Shown one piece after another: positions 7,878 through 17,546 of a stretch of DNA of 64,000 nt (positions are counted from its first letter, which is position 1; every line of letters begins with the position of its first letter). The position numbers and the translations under genes were made by a program. Under the pieces are notes generated by a model. The model was not told where the DNA came from, did not search any database, and saw only the letters and a program-made list of their open reading frames with translations. The stretch is from Mobiluncus massiliensis (GTDB lineage Bacteria; Actinomycetota; Actinomycetes; Actinomycetales; Actinomycetaceae): contig NZ_OX458329.1 of NCBI RefSeq assembly GCF_949769255.1, forward strand, positions 1,860,001-1,924,000, written 5' to 3'.

Positions 7878-9356
7878 TCAAACCGTGAGTTTCTCGACTA
7901 CCTGTCGCAAGGAATCTTCATCCCCCACGTTGCCCGGAAAAATCACGTAAGGAATACCCGCCCCTGGACCGTCTGGGGCACTCCAAAGCGACACCAACCC
8001 CTCCAGCATGGGGCCGCGCACCCAGGCGCGACGCATCTCCAGGCCTTTCGCCGCCACATCGGAGGACGTAATGCCCCCTTTCGCGACCACAAACCACGGT
8101 TTGACCGTGGCGATAACTCCCTGTACGACACACACCACCGCCTGCGAAACCGAGCGGGCAATACGCAGCGAGTCCGCCCGGTCCCGGCCTTTTACTAGGT
8201 TGCGGGAGGTGTAAACCACCACTGAACCGCTCTCTAAAGCCTGACAGACTTCACTTACGACCTGCTGAATAAATGCACCGGGCTGATCCTGGCTAATGAC
8301 CTCTGCTACCTCGATTTCGACCTGCTTCAGGGGCATACATGACTCTAACCGAGCCAGTTGCCGGGTCGTCAGACCCACATGGGAACCCACCACGACGAGA
8401 CCGCCGGGAACGGAGGTCCTGTCGGAATCAGAATCGGGAATCCGCGTCGGAGCAATATCCGGGGCCTGCAGCGAACGGGGAATGTCTTGCCCCAGGCGAG
8501 CCCGCACGAAAGCAGGACCGGTGCGATAGATAAATCGTTTCCCCTGTGCTTCGGCCTGAATGACCGCTAGAGCTAAGAGCCGCAGGTCATCCTCGGTGAC
8601 GGCATCACAGATGAGCGGTTGGCGGTTTGCAGCTGACAATAGCTTACGCAGCGCCTCCTCCCCCGCGTCCCGGTGACGCAGATCCTGCAAGTCAATCCGG
8701 ATAACCGCTTCGGCCCGGTATTGACCCGCAGATTTTTCCTCAACCCACTGCGCCAAATCCGATTGTTCATACCCAAAGGTCGCGTCCTTAGCGAACTCGG
8801 ATTGACCTACCGGAATGAAACCTTGACGCGGCGAGCCGGCATAGTGAACCCCACCGACGGTGATGCGTCCAGCCTCAGGGAACGCCGGCACGATAATGAC
8901 CCCATCAACCGTTTGGCCGCGCTTTTCTAACTCAACCCCAATCGTGTTGGGTTCCAGGGGAAAATGTCCGCGCAAGGTGGAATCAGACCGTGAAATAAAC
9001 GCGACTTCCCGCCCCAGTGCCGCGCCCGCACGGGTTGCCGCGTCCACGATTTCCTGGTTGACCCGGCGGGTAGAATCCGAATCCAGAGAGCGGGTATTGG
9101 TCACCACGTACACGGCTGGCGCGGCGGTGCCCAGCGCCCAGAGAAAATCCGTTTCGTCCCACTTCATCAGCACCGGTAAGTCGCAGACTGATTGGGTGCC
9201 GGTAGGGTCATCGTCGAGTACCACAAAAAAGGGACCGGGATGGTCCGCCCGGGCTTGGCGCACCTGAGCCGAAGTTATGGCGAGAGGCGCCGGCCAGTCT
9301 TTCGTCAGCTCCTCCACGTTCACCGTGGCTGCCGGCGTCTCACTAGGTTTAGCCAT
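7878..9356 (-). CDS. Four-carbon acid sugar kinase (DUF1537/OtnK family)
   Basis: This 492-residue kinase belongs to the two-domain DUF1537 family, which phosphorylates 3- or 4-carbon acid sugars such as 3-oxo-tetronate or D-threonate. The N-terminal domain shows VVLDDDPTGTQSV (about 45-57), VVTNTRSLDS, ISRSDSTLRGHFPLE and PAFPEAGRIT; the C-terminal nucleotide-binding domain shows KGGITSSDVAAKGL and the glycine-rich FPGNVGDEDSL. The reading frame extends upstream into a tRNA gene; the ATG at 9356 is chosen because GGGAGG precedes it. It starts only 17 bases after the 3' end of tRNA-Ser(CGA), so it is probably read from the tRNA promoter. The usual partners (dehydrogenase, class II aldolase, isomerase) are absent nearby, so the substrate is unknown. 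Confidence 0.88.
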   Translation of the reverse strand: MAKPSETPAATVNVEELTKDWPAPLAITSAQVRQARADHPGPFFVVLDDDPTGTQSVCDLPVLMKWDETDFLWALGTAAPAVYVVTNTRSLDSDSTRRVNQEIVDAATRAGAALGREVAFISRSDSTLRGHFPLEPNTIGVELEKRGQTVDGVIIVPAFPEAGRITVGGVHYAGSPRQGFIPVGQSEFAKDATFGYEQSDLAQWVEEKSAGQYRAEAVIRIDLQDLRHRDAGEEALRKLLSAANRQPLICDAVTEDDLRLLALAVIQAEAQGKRFIYRTGPAFVRARLGQDIPRSLQAPDIAPTRIPDSDSDRTSVPGGLVVVGSHVGLTTRQLARLESCMPLKQVEIEVAEVISQDQPGAFIQQVVSEVCQALESGSVVVYTSRNLVKGRDRADSLRIARSVSQAVVCVVQGVIATVKPWFVVAKGGITSSDVAAKGLEMRRAWVRGPMLEGLVSLWSAPDGPGAGIPYVIFPGNVGDEDSLRQVVEKLTV

Positions 9357-9373
9357 AAAGCCTCCCAAATTTG

Positions 9374-9458
9374 CGGTAGAGGTGGGATTTGAACCCACGG
9401 TGGGTTGCCCCACACAGCATTTCGAGTGCTGCACCTTCGGCCGCTCGGACACTCTACC
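9374..9458 (-). tRNA. tRNA-Ser (anticodon CGA)
   Basis: The gene is 85 bases on the minus strand with a long variable arm. The acceptor GGTAGAG pairs with CTCTACC, the discriminator is G, and the anticodon loop CTCGAAA closed by CAGCA/TGCTG gives CGA. CCA is not encoded. Confidence 0.95.
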
Positions 9459-9759
9459 TAGTCGCGCTTTTCAGCACGAGCCATGATTTTACCATGAAGC
9501 TAAGGGGGAAATCTTCCGGCGGTTCCACGTGTAAACAACTCGGTTGGCGCCAAAGCCCCGGCTGGTAGCCTGTCAATAGGGTTGCAAACACGGCAGTTTT
9601 CCGCATTCGTCGCCGCATTTTTACACTCTCGGTACCCCGCCGTCTCGGGATTGGGAAAACGTAAAAATCGGCAGGGTGGCCGAAATATGCTCTACAATTT
9701 GGTTTTCGGGATTACCTGGAAATGACCCATTCGGCACTCAGTCCTACGAAAGGCTCGAT
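9459..9759. other. Gene-free stretch between tRNA-Ser(CGA) and mtnN
   Basis: No gene is supported here. It must hold the tRNA-Ser and mtnN promoters. A TACAAT hexamer at about 9692-9697 is the best -10 candidate for mtnN, without a convincing -35. Short AT tracts (atttttac, gtaaaaat) occur in inverted order but do not form a neat hairpin. Confidence 0.4.
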
Positions 9760-10524
9760 ATGTCAGTCGACCGCGACCTGAATCTTCCCTTGCCCCCGGC
9801 TCGTATTCCGGTTCTGGCCATCATCACCGCCGCGATGGAGGACGAAGCGGCACCCCTGTGGGACCTGGCTAAGGGCGGGGGGAATCTGGTGCGTTTGGGT
9901 GCGAAAGGTAGCTTGCAGCTGCTCCAAATTGAGGATGCCACGATTGCCCTGTTGACTACCGGGATTGGGCTGGTCAACGCGGCCAGTTCGCTGGCTACAG
10001 CCCTGACTTATGTTTCTCCGCGCTACATTTTTAGCTGCGGTTCGGCCGGCGGTTTGGATGCGCGCTCCCAAGTTAGGGACATAGTCGCGGCTTCGTCTTG
10101 CCTGTTTTCCACCGCCGATGCCCGCGAATTTGGTTACGCCCTGGGTCAGATTCCGGGAATGCCCGAACGCTATTTAGCTGACGGAGACCTGCTCGGGCGT
10201 TTTCACGCCCTGCCCGAACAGCTAGCTGGGTCGCGCACCCGCAGCGGGGAGTTTCTCTCTGCTGACCAATTCGTGGGCACCGAGACTGCTTTGCAACTGC
10301 GGGAACGCTATACCGAGGCGACTACGGTCGATATGGAGTCAGCGGCTTTGGCCCAGGTTGCTTACGGGGTCGAGGTCCCCTTCCTGGCAATCCGAGGTAT
10401 CAGTGATTTGTGCGGGCCCGAAGCGGCGGCGGAAAACTACTCCCGAGCCGGGGACGTGGCTCGCCTGAGTTTCCTGGTGGCGCTGTGCCTGTTGGGACTG
10501 CGTGAACCTGAGGAAGTCAAGTAG
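9760..10524 (+). CDS. mtnN: 5'-methylthioadenosine/S-adenosylhomocysteine nucleosidase
   Basis: This 254-residue enzyme cleaves adenine from S-adenosylhomocysteine and methylthioadenosine. The N-terminal AAMEDEA carries the catalytic glutamate, TTGIGLVNAASS lines the ribose site, the VDMESAA motif binds the ribose, and ISDLCGPEAA contains the catalytic aspartate. An in-frame ATG at 9676 would add 28 residues without family similarity; the ATG at 9760 has GAAAGG upstream and is preferred. The product S-ribosylhomocysteine feeds LuxS, which is encoded next door and convergently. The pair therefore forms the two-step SAH recycling route that yields homocysteine and the AI-2 precursor. Confidence 0.9.
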   Translation: MSVDRDLNLPLPPARIPVLAIITAAMEDEAAPLWDLAKGGGNLVRLGAKGSLQLLQIEDATIALLTTGIGLVNAASSLATALTYVSPRYIFSCGSAGGLDARSQVRDIVAASSCLFSTADAREFGYALGQIPGMPERYLADGDLLGRFHALPEQLAGSRTRSGEFLSADQFVGTETALQLRERYTEATTVDMESAALAQVAYGVEVPFLAIRGISDLCGPEAAAENYSRAGDVARLSFLVALCLLGLREPEEVK

Positions 10525-10557
10525 TCTCAGTTTCCCGACACAGCCGGGGATTCCGCT

Positions 10558-11025
10558 TTAGTGGGAATAGATGCGACCCCACTCTTCTCTATGATCCAGC
10601 ATCTTTTGCGCCGCGGCCTGCGCTCCTGCCAAGCTGTGGCTCTGGCCCCAACCACATTGGACTTCATTCGCCGCCGGCACTTCAGTCATGTTAACCACGT
10701 CAACTAGAGTTGCTTCCAATATAGACATAAATTCTTCCGTCTGAAGGCCTAAAGTCATCGCATAAAAGCCTGTCTGGCATCCCATCGGCGAGAAATCTAG
10801 CAGTTTGTCCGTGTGGTCACGCATGTGTTCTGCCATGCTGTGCTCTAAAGAGTGCACCACCGGCATATCCAGATGCTCCACGTTGGGCTGGCAAAACCGC
10901 ACATCGTACTTGATGAACTCATCCCCACCAGGCAAGGTTTCTTGGTGCGCCACCCGCACGAACGGGGCCTTTACTTTGGTGTGATCAAGCTGAAAAGATT
11001 CCACGTTAGTTTTCTCGATTTCCAT
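10558..11025 (-). CDS. luxS: S-ribosylhomocysteine lyase (AI-2 synthase)
   Basis: This 155-residue metalloenzyme splits S-ribosylhomocysteine into homocysteine and DPD, the precursor of autoinducer 2. The metal ligands are visible as HSLEH (His-58 and His-62) and Cys-124 in QCGWGQSH, and the catalytic cysteine is Cys-83 in [10 protein letters not shown]. The length is exactly that of the family. An in-frame ATG at 11064 is rejected because the ATG at 11025 begins with the standard N-terminus and because TAGAAT lies 7 bases before it, consistent with a leaderless transcript. It is convergent with mtnN, with 33 bases between the stops. Confidence 0.97.
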   Translation of the reverse strand: MEIEKTNVESFQLDHTKVKAPFVRVAHQETLPGGDEFIKYDVRFCQPNVEHLDMPVVHSLEHSMAEHMRDHTDKLLDFSPMGCQTGFYAMTLGLQTEEFMSILEATLVDVVNMTEVPAANEVQCGWGQSHSLAGAQAAAQKMLDHREEWGRIYSH

Positions 11026-11032
11026 AGTCAAA

Positions 11033-11038
11033 ATTCTA
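11033..11038 (-). promoter_or_regulatory. Leaderless -10 box of luxS
   Basis: TAGAAT on the minus strand ends 7 bases before the luxS ATG at 11025, and there is no ribosome-binding site. A weak -35 match (TCGCCA) lies 17 bases further upstream. Confidence 0.45.
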
Positions 11039-11106
11039 TAGCTTCCCCGAAATTCTGGCGACACGCCGAAGCTGTCATTTTTCTAAAAATTACTTTTTGC
11101 ACAAAC

Positions 11107-11200
11107 TGTGGATAACTACACCCGTGTAACTTAGCCCTATTACGTGGGCTGACACAGCTATACACAACCTCGTCCACAGCCGAAATCGGACTTGTCCACA
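11107..11200. promoter_or_regulatory. Cluster of DnaA-box-like sites upstream of nrdH
   Basis: A perfect DnaA box is present on the minus strand at 11107-11115 (tgtggataa, the complement of TTATCCACA). Two near-boxes lie on the plus strand: TCGTCCACA at 11170-11178 and TTGTCCACA at 11192-11200, one helical face apart (22 bases). They sit between luxS and the NrdR boxes. In Escherichia coli DnaA is known to regulate nrdAB; a role here is inference. Confidence 0.45.
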
Positions 11201-11222
11201 GGCGGCGGGGAGAAAAAACCGA

Positions 11223-11238
11223 CCACTATATGTAGTGG
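11223..11238. promoter_or_regulatory. NrdR box 1
   Basis: The palindrome ccactatatgtagtgg closely follows the NrdR consensus (acaCTATATnTAGtgt). It is the upstream half of a pair whose centres are 32 bases apart, the spacing typical of NrdR-controlled nrd promoters. Confidence 0.75.
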
Positions 11239-11254
11239 TGGTAGACACACCTGC

Positions 11255-11270
11255 CCACAAGGTGTAGTGT
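11255..11270. promoter_or_regulatory. NrdR box 2
   Basis: The sequence ccacaaggtgtagtgt matches box 1 at 11 of the 14 core positions. It lies immediately upstream of the -35 of the nrdH promoter, so NrdR bound to both boxes could block polymerase when deoxynucleotides are plentiful. Confidence 0.65.
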
Positions 11271-11277
11271 TTTGAAC

Positions 11278-11306
11278 TCGACAGGACTTTTCAGTGCTGG
11301 TAGAAT
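11278..11306 (+). promoter_or_regulatory. Promoter of the nrdHIE operon
   Basis: TCGACA (11278-11283), a 17-base spacer and TAGAAT (11301-11306) form a good sigma-70-type promoter. The predicted start is about 80 bases before nrdH. The 367-base stretch 11026-11392 holds no gene, only these control sites. Confidence 0.65.
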
Positions 11307-11392
11307 AACAACGTTGTAGTTTTCGCTTCGCGGTCCACGAAATTACCGCGGGAAAACCACACACTGGGAGATATTGCGGAGGAAGCCTAGAG

Positions 11393-11641
11393 ATGAGTAT
11401 CACTCTTTACACGAAACCTAACTGTGTTCAGTGCAACGCAACGAAGCGCGCTCTGGACAAACAGGGTCTGGACTACGAAACCGTCGACCTGACCGAGGAC
11501 GTGAACGCTCTCGATCACATCAAGAGCCTGGGATTCCAGCAGGCCCCCGTTGTTTTTGCCGGAGATGATGCCTGGTCCGGGTTCCGTCCCGATAAAATCA
11601 AGGCACTCGCCGCCGCGGCACTCACCGCTGCCGCTATTTAA
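11393..11641 (+). CDS. nrdH: Glutaredoxin-like protein NrdH
   Basis: This 82-residue thioredoxin-fold protein supplies electrons to class Ib ribonucleotide reductase. The redox pair is Cys-11 and Cys-14 in PNCVQCNATK, followed by the NrdH-specific substrate motif WSGFRPDKI near the C-terminus, which distinguishes it from ordinary glutaredoxins. A GGAGGAAG ribosome-binding site precedes the ATG. It is the first gene of the nrdH-nrdI-nrdE operon, under paired NrdR boxes. The C-terminal CxxC of NrdE is its expected partner. Confidence 0.96.
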   Translation: MSITLYTKPNCVQCNATKRALDKQGLDYETVDLTEDVNALDHIKSLGFQQAPVVFAGDDAWSGFRPDKIKALAAAALTAAAI

Positions 11642-11775
11642 TCGCGACATCCCGGTTCGCCCGCTGTGCACCACCGGCTCGAAGTTGGGTGCGTGCCACA
11701 CCGCCGCACCCCGTCAGCGCAACCGGCAAACCTTGTGAATCCGCTAGAAAAACCGCATTGAAGTAAGGCAAAACC

Positions 11776-12222
11776 GTGGGGTTATTGGTTTATTTTTCCT
11801 CCGCAACTGAGAACACCAAACGATTCGTGGAACGTGTCGGTGTTCCGGCGTTGCGTATCCCGCTGCACCCCGGTTCTGAACCCTTGTTGGTCGATGAGGA
11901 ATATGTGCTCATGGTGCCCTCATACGGCGGCGGGGACACCAGTAAGGCAGTCCCCAAACAGGTCATCAAATTTTTGAACATCGAACACAACCGCAACTTA
12001 TGCCGCGGTGTAATTTCCAGCGGAAATATCAATTTCGGCGAGGCCTATTGCATCGCCGGCAAAGTACTTTCTCGCAAACTCAAGGTTCCCTTCCTGTACA
12101 AATTTGAACTGTTGGGAACCCCGGAAGATGTAACTGCAGTCAGAAAAGGATTGGAAGAATTTTGGGCGAACCTACACTCTCAACAAGCGGAATCGGACTC
12201 CCCGGTGTCACCGGAGTCATGA
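11776..12222 (+). CDS. nrdI: Ribonucleotide reductase flavodoxin NrdI
   Basis: This 148-residue flavodoxin-like protein delivers the oxidant for assembly of the dimanganese-tyrosyl cofactor of NrdF. The N-terminal [18 protein letters not shown] is the flavin-phosphate loop, and VPSYGGGD and [13 protein letters not shown] are typical NrdI motifs. The start is GTG with weak upstream pairing; 134 bases separate it from nrdH, with nothing else recognised between. Its stop overlaps the nrdE start (ATGA), implying coupled translation. Confidence 0.94.
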   Translation: MGLLVYFSSATENTKRFVERVGVPALRIPLHPGSEPLLVDEEYVLMVPSYGGGDTSKAVPKQVIKFLNIEHNRNLCRGVISSGNINFGEAYCIAGKVLSRKLKVPFLYKFELLGTPEDVTAVRKGLEEFWANLHSQQAESDSPVSPES

Positions 12223-14363
12223 CTGACACACTCGAAGACGAATTCCTCGACCCCGAACACGATTACCACTCGCTAAACGCGAAACTGAACCTCTACGGTG
12301 AGGACGGAAAAATCCAGTTCGATGCGGACCGGGAAGCTGCTCGCCAGTACTTCTTACAGCACGTGAACAAGAACACGGTGTTTTTCCACGATTTAAAGGA
12401 AAAACTCGACTACCTGGTCGAGGAAGGCTATTACGAGGCGGAAACTCTCAAACAGTACAGCTTCGAGTTCATCAAGTCCCTGTACGAAAAGGCCTACAGT
12501 CACAAGTTCCGTTTCCCGACTTTCCTGGGGGCGTTCAAGTACTACACTTCCTACACGCTAAAGACGTTTGACGGCAAGCGTTACCTGGAACGTTTCGAAG
12601 ATCGCGTATGCATGGTGGCGTTGTACCTGGCACGCGGCGATGAACAGCTGGCCATGGACATCATGGAAGAAATCATTTCGGGACGCTACCAGCCCGCCAC
12701 CCCCACTTTCCTCAACGCCGGAAAGAAAGCTCGTGGAGAGATGGTTTCGTGCTTCCTGGTGCGCCTGGAGGACAATATGGAGTCCATCGCCCGGGGCATC
12801 AACTCCGCCCTGCAGCTGTCCAAGCGCGGGGGCGGCGTCGCTTTGCTGCTGACGAATCTGCGCGAGGCGGGCGCTCCGATTAAAAAGATTCAAAACCAGT
12901 CCTCCGGCGTGGTTCCGGTGATGAAGCTGCTGGAAGATTCATTTTCGTACGCAAACCAGCTGGGAGCTCGCCAGGGCGCGGGAGCGGTCTACATCAGCGC
13001 GTTCCACCCTGACATCATGTCTTTCCTGGACACCAAGCGTGAGAACGCAGACGAAAAGATTCGCATCAAGACCCTGTCCCTGGGGGTGATGGTTCCCGAC
13101 ATCACTTTCGAGCTGGCACGCAACAAAGAACCCATGTACCTGTTTAGTCCCTACGATGTCGAACAGGTTTACGGGGTGCCTTTCAGCGATATTTCCGTCA
13201 CGGAAAAGTACCGCGAGATGGTTGACAACCCTAACATCCGCAAGAAAAAGATTGACGCCCGCAAGTTTTTCCAAACCTTGGCGGAAATCCAATTCGAGTC
13301 CGGCTATCCCTACATCGTTTTCGAGGACACCGTGAACCGGGCAAACCCGATTGACGGACGCATCATCATGTCAAACCTGTGCTCCGAGATTCTCCAGGTA
13401 TCCGAGCCCTCCGTATTGAATGAGGACCTGTCGTACGCGAAAGTCGGCAAAGACATTTCTTGCAACCTCGGTTCCATGAACATCGCCAAAACCTTGGAAT
13501 CCCCCGATTTTGCGAAATCCATCAACGTGGCGATTCGCGCTTTGACGGCGGTGTCGGATTTGACGAACGTGGAGTGCGTGCCGACTATCCAGCGCGGCAA
13601 CTCGATGTCTCACGCCATCGGTTTGGGAGCGATGAACTTGCACGGCTGTCTGGCGAAAAACCGGATTTTCTACGGTTCGGACGAAGGTCTGGACTTTACG
13701 AATATGTACTTTTACGCCACGGCGTTCTATGCCCTCAAAGCATCTCACGCTTTGGCAGTAGAGCGTGGGGTCACTTTTGAGGGCTTCGAACGTTCCCAGT
13801 ACGCCAGTGGAGAATACTTTGAGAAGTATCTTCACGGGGACTGGACCCCAAAGACCGCCAAGGTCCGCGAGCTGTTCGAGAAATCCTCGATCCACCTGCC
13901 GACCCCGGAAGATTGGCTGGCTCTAGCCGCGGACATCAAGCGCGACGGCATGTACAACCAAAATTTGCAGGCCATTCCGCCCACCGGATCGATTTCTTAC
14001 ATCAATAACTCGACCTCGTCGATTCACCCCATCGCCTCCAAGATTGAGATCCGCAAGGAAGGCAAGATTGGCCGCGTGTACTATCCGGCGCCCTATATGA
14101 CCAACGACAACCTCGACTACTACCAGGATGCTTACGAAATCGGGTATGAAAAGATTATCGACACCTACGCCGAGGCCACGAAGCACGTGGATCAGGGGCT
14201 GAGCCTGACTCTGTTCTTCCCGGACACGATTACGACTCGTGACGTGAATAAAGCCCAGATTTACGCCTGGCGCAAAGGCATCAAGTCGCTGTACTACATC
14301 CGTCTGCGCCAAGCTGCCCTGGAAGGCACCGAAGTGCAAGGCTGCGTCAGCTGTATGCTCTAA
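12219..14363 (+). CDS. nrdE: Class Ib ribonucleoside-diphosphate reductase, alpha subunit
   Basis: This 714-residue catalytic subunit reduces ribonucleoside diphosphates to deoxy forms. The active-site NLCSEI (with the radical cysteine and the glutamate), the partner cysteine in [19 protein letters not shown] near residue 165 and [15 protein letters not shown] are all intact. The C-terminus GCVSCML provides the cysteine pair reduced by NrdH. A longer frame begins at 12162, but the ATG at 12219 overlaps the nrdI stop in the usual ATGA manner and follows GGAG. The length fits NrdE and excludes class Ia NrdA. nrdF is not directly downstream: an unrelated gene on the other strand intervenes. Confidence 0.97.
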   Translation: MTDTLEDEFLDPEHDYHSLNAKLNLYGEDGKIQFDADREAARQYFLQHVNKNTVFFHDLKEKLDYLVEEGYYEAETLKQYSFEFIKSLYEKAYSHKFRFPTFLGAFKYYTSYTLKTFDGKRYLERFEDRVCMVALYLARGDEQLAMDIMEEIISGRYQPATPTFLNAGKKARGEMVSCFLVRLEDNMESIARGINSALQLSKRGGGVALLLTNLREAGAPIKKIQNQSSGVVPVMKLLEDSFSYANQLGARQGAGAVYISAFHPDIMSFLDTKRENADEKIRIKTLSLGVMVPDITFELARNKEPMYLFSPYDVEQVYGVPFSDISVTEKYREMVDNPNIRKKKIDARKFFQTLAEIQFESGYPYIVFEDTVNRANPIDGRIIMSNLCSEILQVSEPSVLNEDLSYAKVGKDISCNLGSMNIAKTLESPDFAKSINVAIRALTAVSDLTNVECVPTIQRGNSMSHAIGLGAMNLHGCLAKNRIFYGSDEGLDFTNMYFYATAFYALKASHALAVERGVTFEGFERSQYASGEYFEKYLHGDWTPKTAKVRELFEKSSIHLPTPEDWLALAADIKRDGMYNQNLQAIPPTGSISYINNSTSSIHPIASKIEIRKEGKIGRVYYPAPYMTNDNLDYYQDAYEIGYEKIIDTYAEATKHVDQGLSLTLFFPDTITTRDVNKAQIYAWRKGIKSLYYIRLRQAALEGTEVQGCVSCML

Positions 14364-14390
14364 GTCTTTCTGACTGCTTATATACGAGGC

Positions 14391-14432
14391 ATCCCCGGTT
14401 GAAGTGTGAACCGCGTCAACCGGGGATTTCCT
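14391..14432. terminator. Terminator between nrdE and the antiparallel gene
   Basis: A perfect 12-bp stem (14391-14402 with 14416-14427) with a 13-base loop is followed by a pyrimidine-rich TTCCTCTCT. It can serve both convergent genes. It supports nrdF having its own promoter. Confidence 0.7.
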
Positions 14433-14457
14433 CTCTAAGAAGGATGAACCGGATGGA

Positions 14458-16541
<2,084 letters not shown>

Positions 16542-16688
16542 GCTTCTTCAAGATTGAATCCAACCGTTAGTCCACGCTTCTTCCCGGTTGGGAGTATTCT
16601 TGTTAGCTGTAGGCCGTTTCCGTACTGTCGCGGGTACGGTGTGCATTTACTTTGTGAATGTTCTTCTGCGTCTAGCGTTCAAATTTGC

Positions 16689-16694
16689 TAGAAT
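16689..16694 (+). promoter_or_regulatory. Extended -10 upstream of the HNH-repeat protein
   Basis: TGcTAGAAT is an extended -10 (hexamer 16689-16694) 36 bases before the TTG start at 16731. No clear -35 is visible. Confidence 0.45.
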
Positions 16695-16730
16695 GCAGTG
16701 GTTAATATCAACGTAATCGAGGTGTAATAC

Positions 16731-17480
16731 TTGTCTCGCCAAATTATCTTGTCCCAAGAGGCCGTGGAAGCCGGTCTGTGGTATGTGCTTTCTCTGCGTT
16801 ATCAGGACGAAATCGACCGCGAGCTGAAGCAGTTTCCAGCCGACATGATTGATTACTGGGCGGCCAAGCTAAAGATTAACTCTCGAATGAAGACTGAGCT
16901 GGCTGAGGTTCTGGCCGAGGAATGCGAGGTCGTCAAGACTCAGCAGGCGGCCGACAAGGAACTCGGCGCGGAAAAAGAAAACTACATTTTTCCGTCCATT
17001 GATGAGGTCTGGCCGCGTATCGTGCTGGCCAAGAAACGCGCGCATGACCATCAGGAAACTACCATCCCCGCTGCAGTCTATGAGCGGCTGCGTACCCAAG
17101 ACATCACCAGTCGAGGGGTGCGCTCCTCGCAAGGCATGGTGCGCTGGCCGCCGACTTGCCAAACCATCACCAAGCGGTGCGGTGGCTCGTGGAACGAAGC
17201 ACTGCACAACATGGGACTGATGACCTCCAAACGAGGTCGTTCCCGGGGCTCATTAAAGTTCACCGATGAGATTTACCTGCGCGCCGGTGCCGAGTTTTTG
17301 ATGCACTGCAACGAAATCGGTAAGGGCGCCACCGTGGCTTACTACTGTCAGTGGGTGGCGCGGGAACGTCGAGCTGGACGCGTCTGGCCCTCCGCCGCGG
17401 CGCAGCGTCAGTTGCGCGGCACCTGGAATCATGTCATGGAACTGGCAGACCAAATGGTGAAATCTAAGAGCTTTTCCTGA
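16731..17480 (+). CDS. Probable DNA-binding protein with two homing-endonuclease-associated repeats
   Basis: This 249-residue protein starts at TTG with GAGGTG 6 bases upstream. The second half contains two segments with the pattern of the homing-endonuclease-associated repeat, a small helical DNA-binding unit: WPPTCQTITKRCGGSWNEAL near 140-162 and WPSAAAQRQLRGTWNHVMEL near 220-243, the latter preceded by a helix with ATVAYYCQWVAR. The N-terminal 95 residues are helical and charged and unlike anything I know. No nuclease motif (HNH, GIY-YIG or LAGLIDADG) is present, so it is probably a DNA-binding or regulatory protein rather than an active homing enzyme. The repeat assignment is by pattern only. 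Confidence 0.65.
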   Translation: MSRQIILSQEAVEAGLWYVLSLRYQDEIDRELKQFPADMIDYWAAKLKINSRMKTELAEVLAEECEVVKTQQAADKELGAEKENYIFPSIDEVWPRIVLAKKRAHDHQETTIPAAVYERLRTQDITSRGVRSSQGMVRWPPTCQTITKRCGGSWNEALHNMGLMTSKRGRSRGSLKFTDEIYLRAGAEFLMHCNEIGKGATVAYYCQWVARERRAGRVWPSAAAQRQLRGTWNHVMELADQMVKSKSFS

Positions 17481-17546
17481 GTTTTTTCACGTCAGGCGAT
17501 ATCCTGAATGTCGCGAGTCTGATTTTCGATTCCACTGGGAGGAAAA

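Noticed and set aside
11107-11200. Replication origin
   Set aside because: Only one perfect and two imperfect DnaA boxes are present, with no AT-rich unwinding region and no dnaA or dnaN nearby. A regulatory role is likelier.
16560-16591. Terminator after nrdF
   Set aside because: A 7-bp stem is present but the loop is 18 bases and no T run follows.
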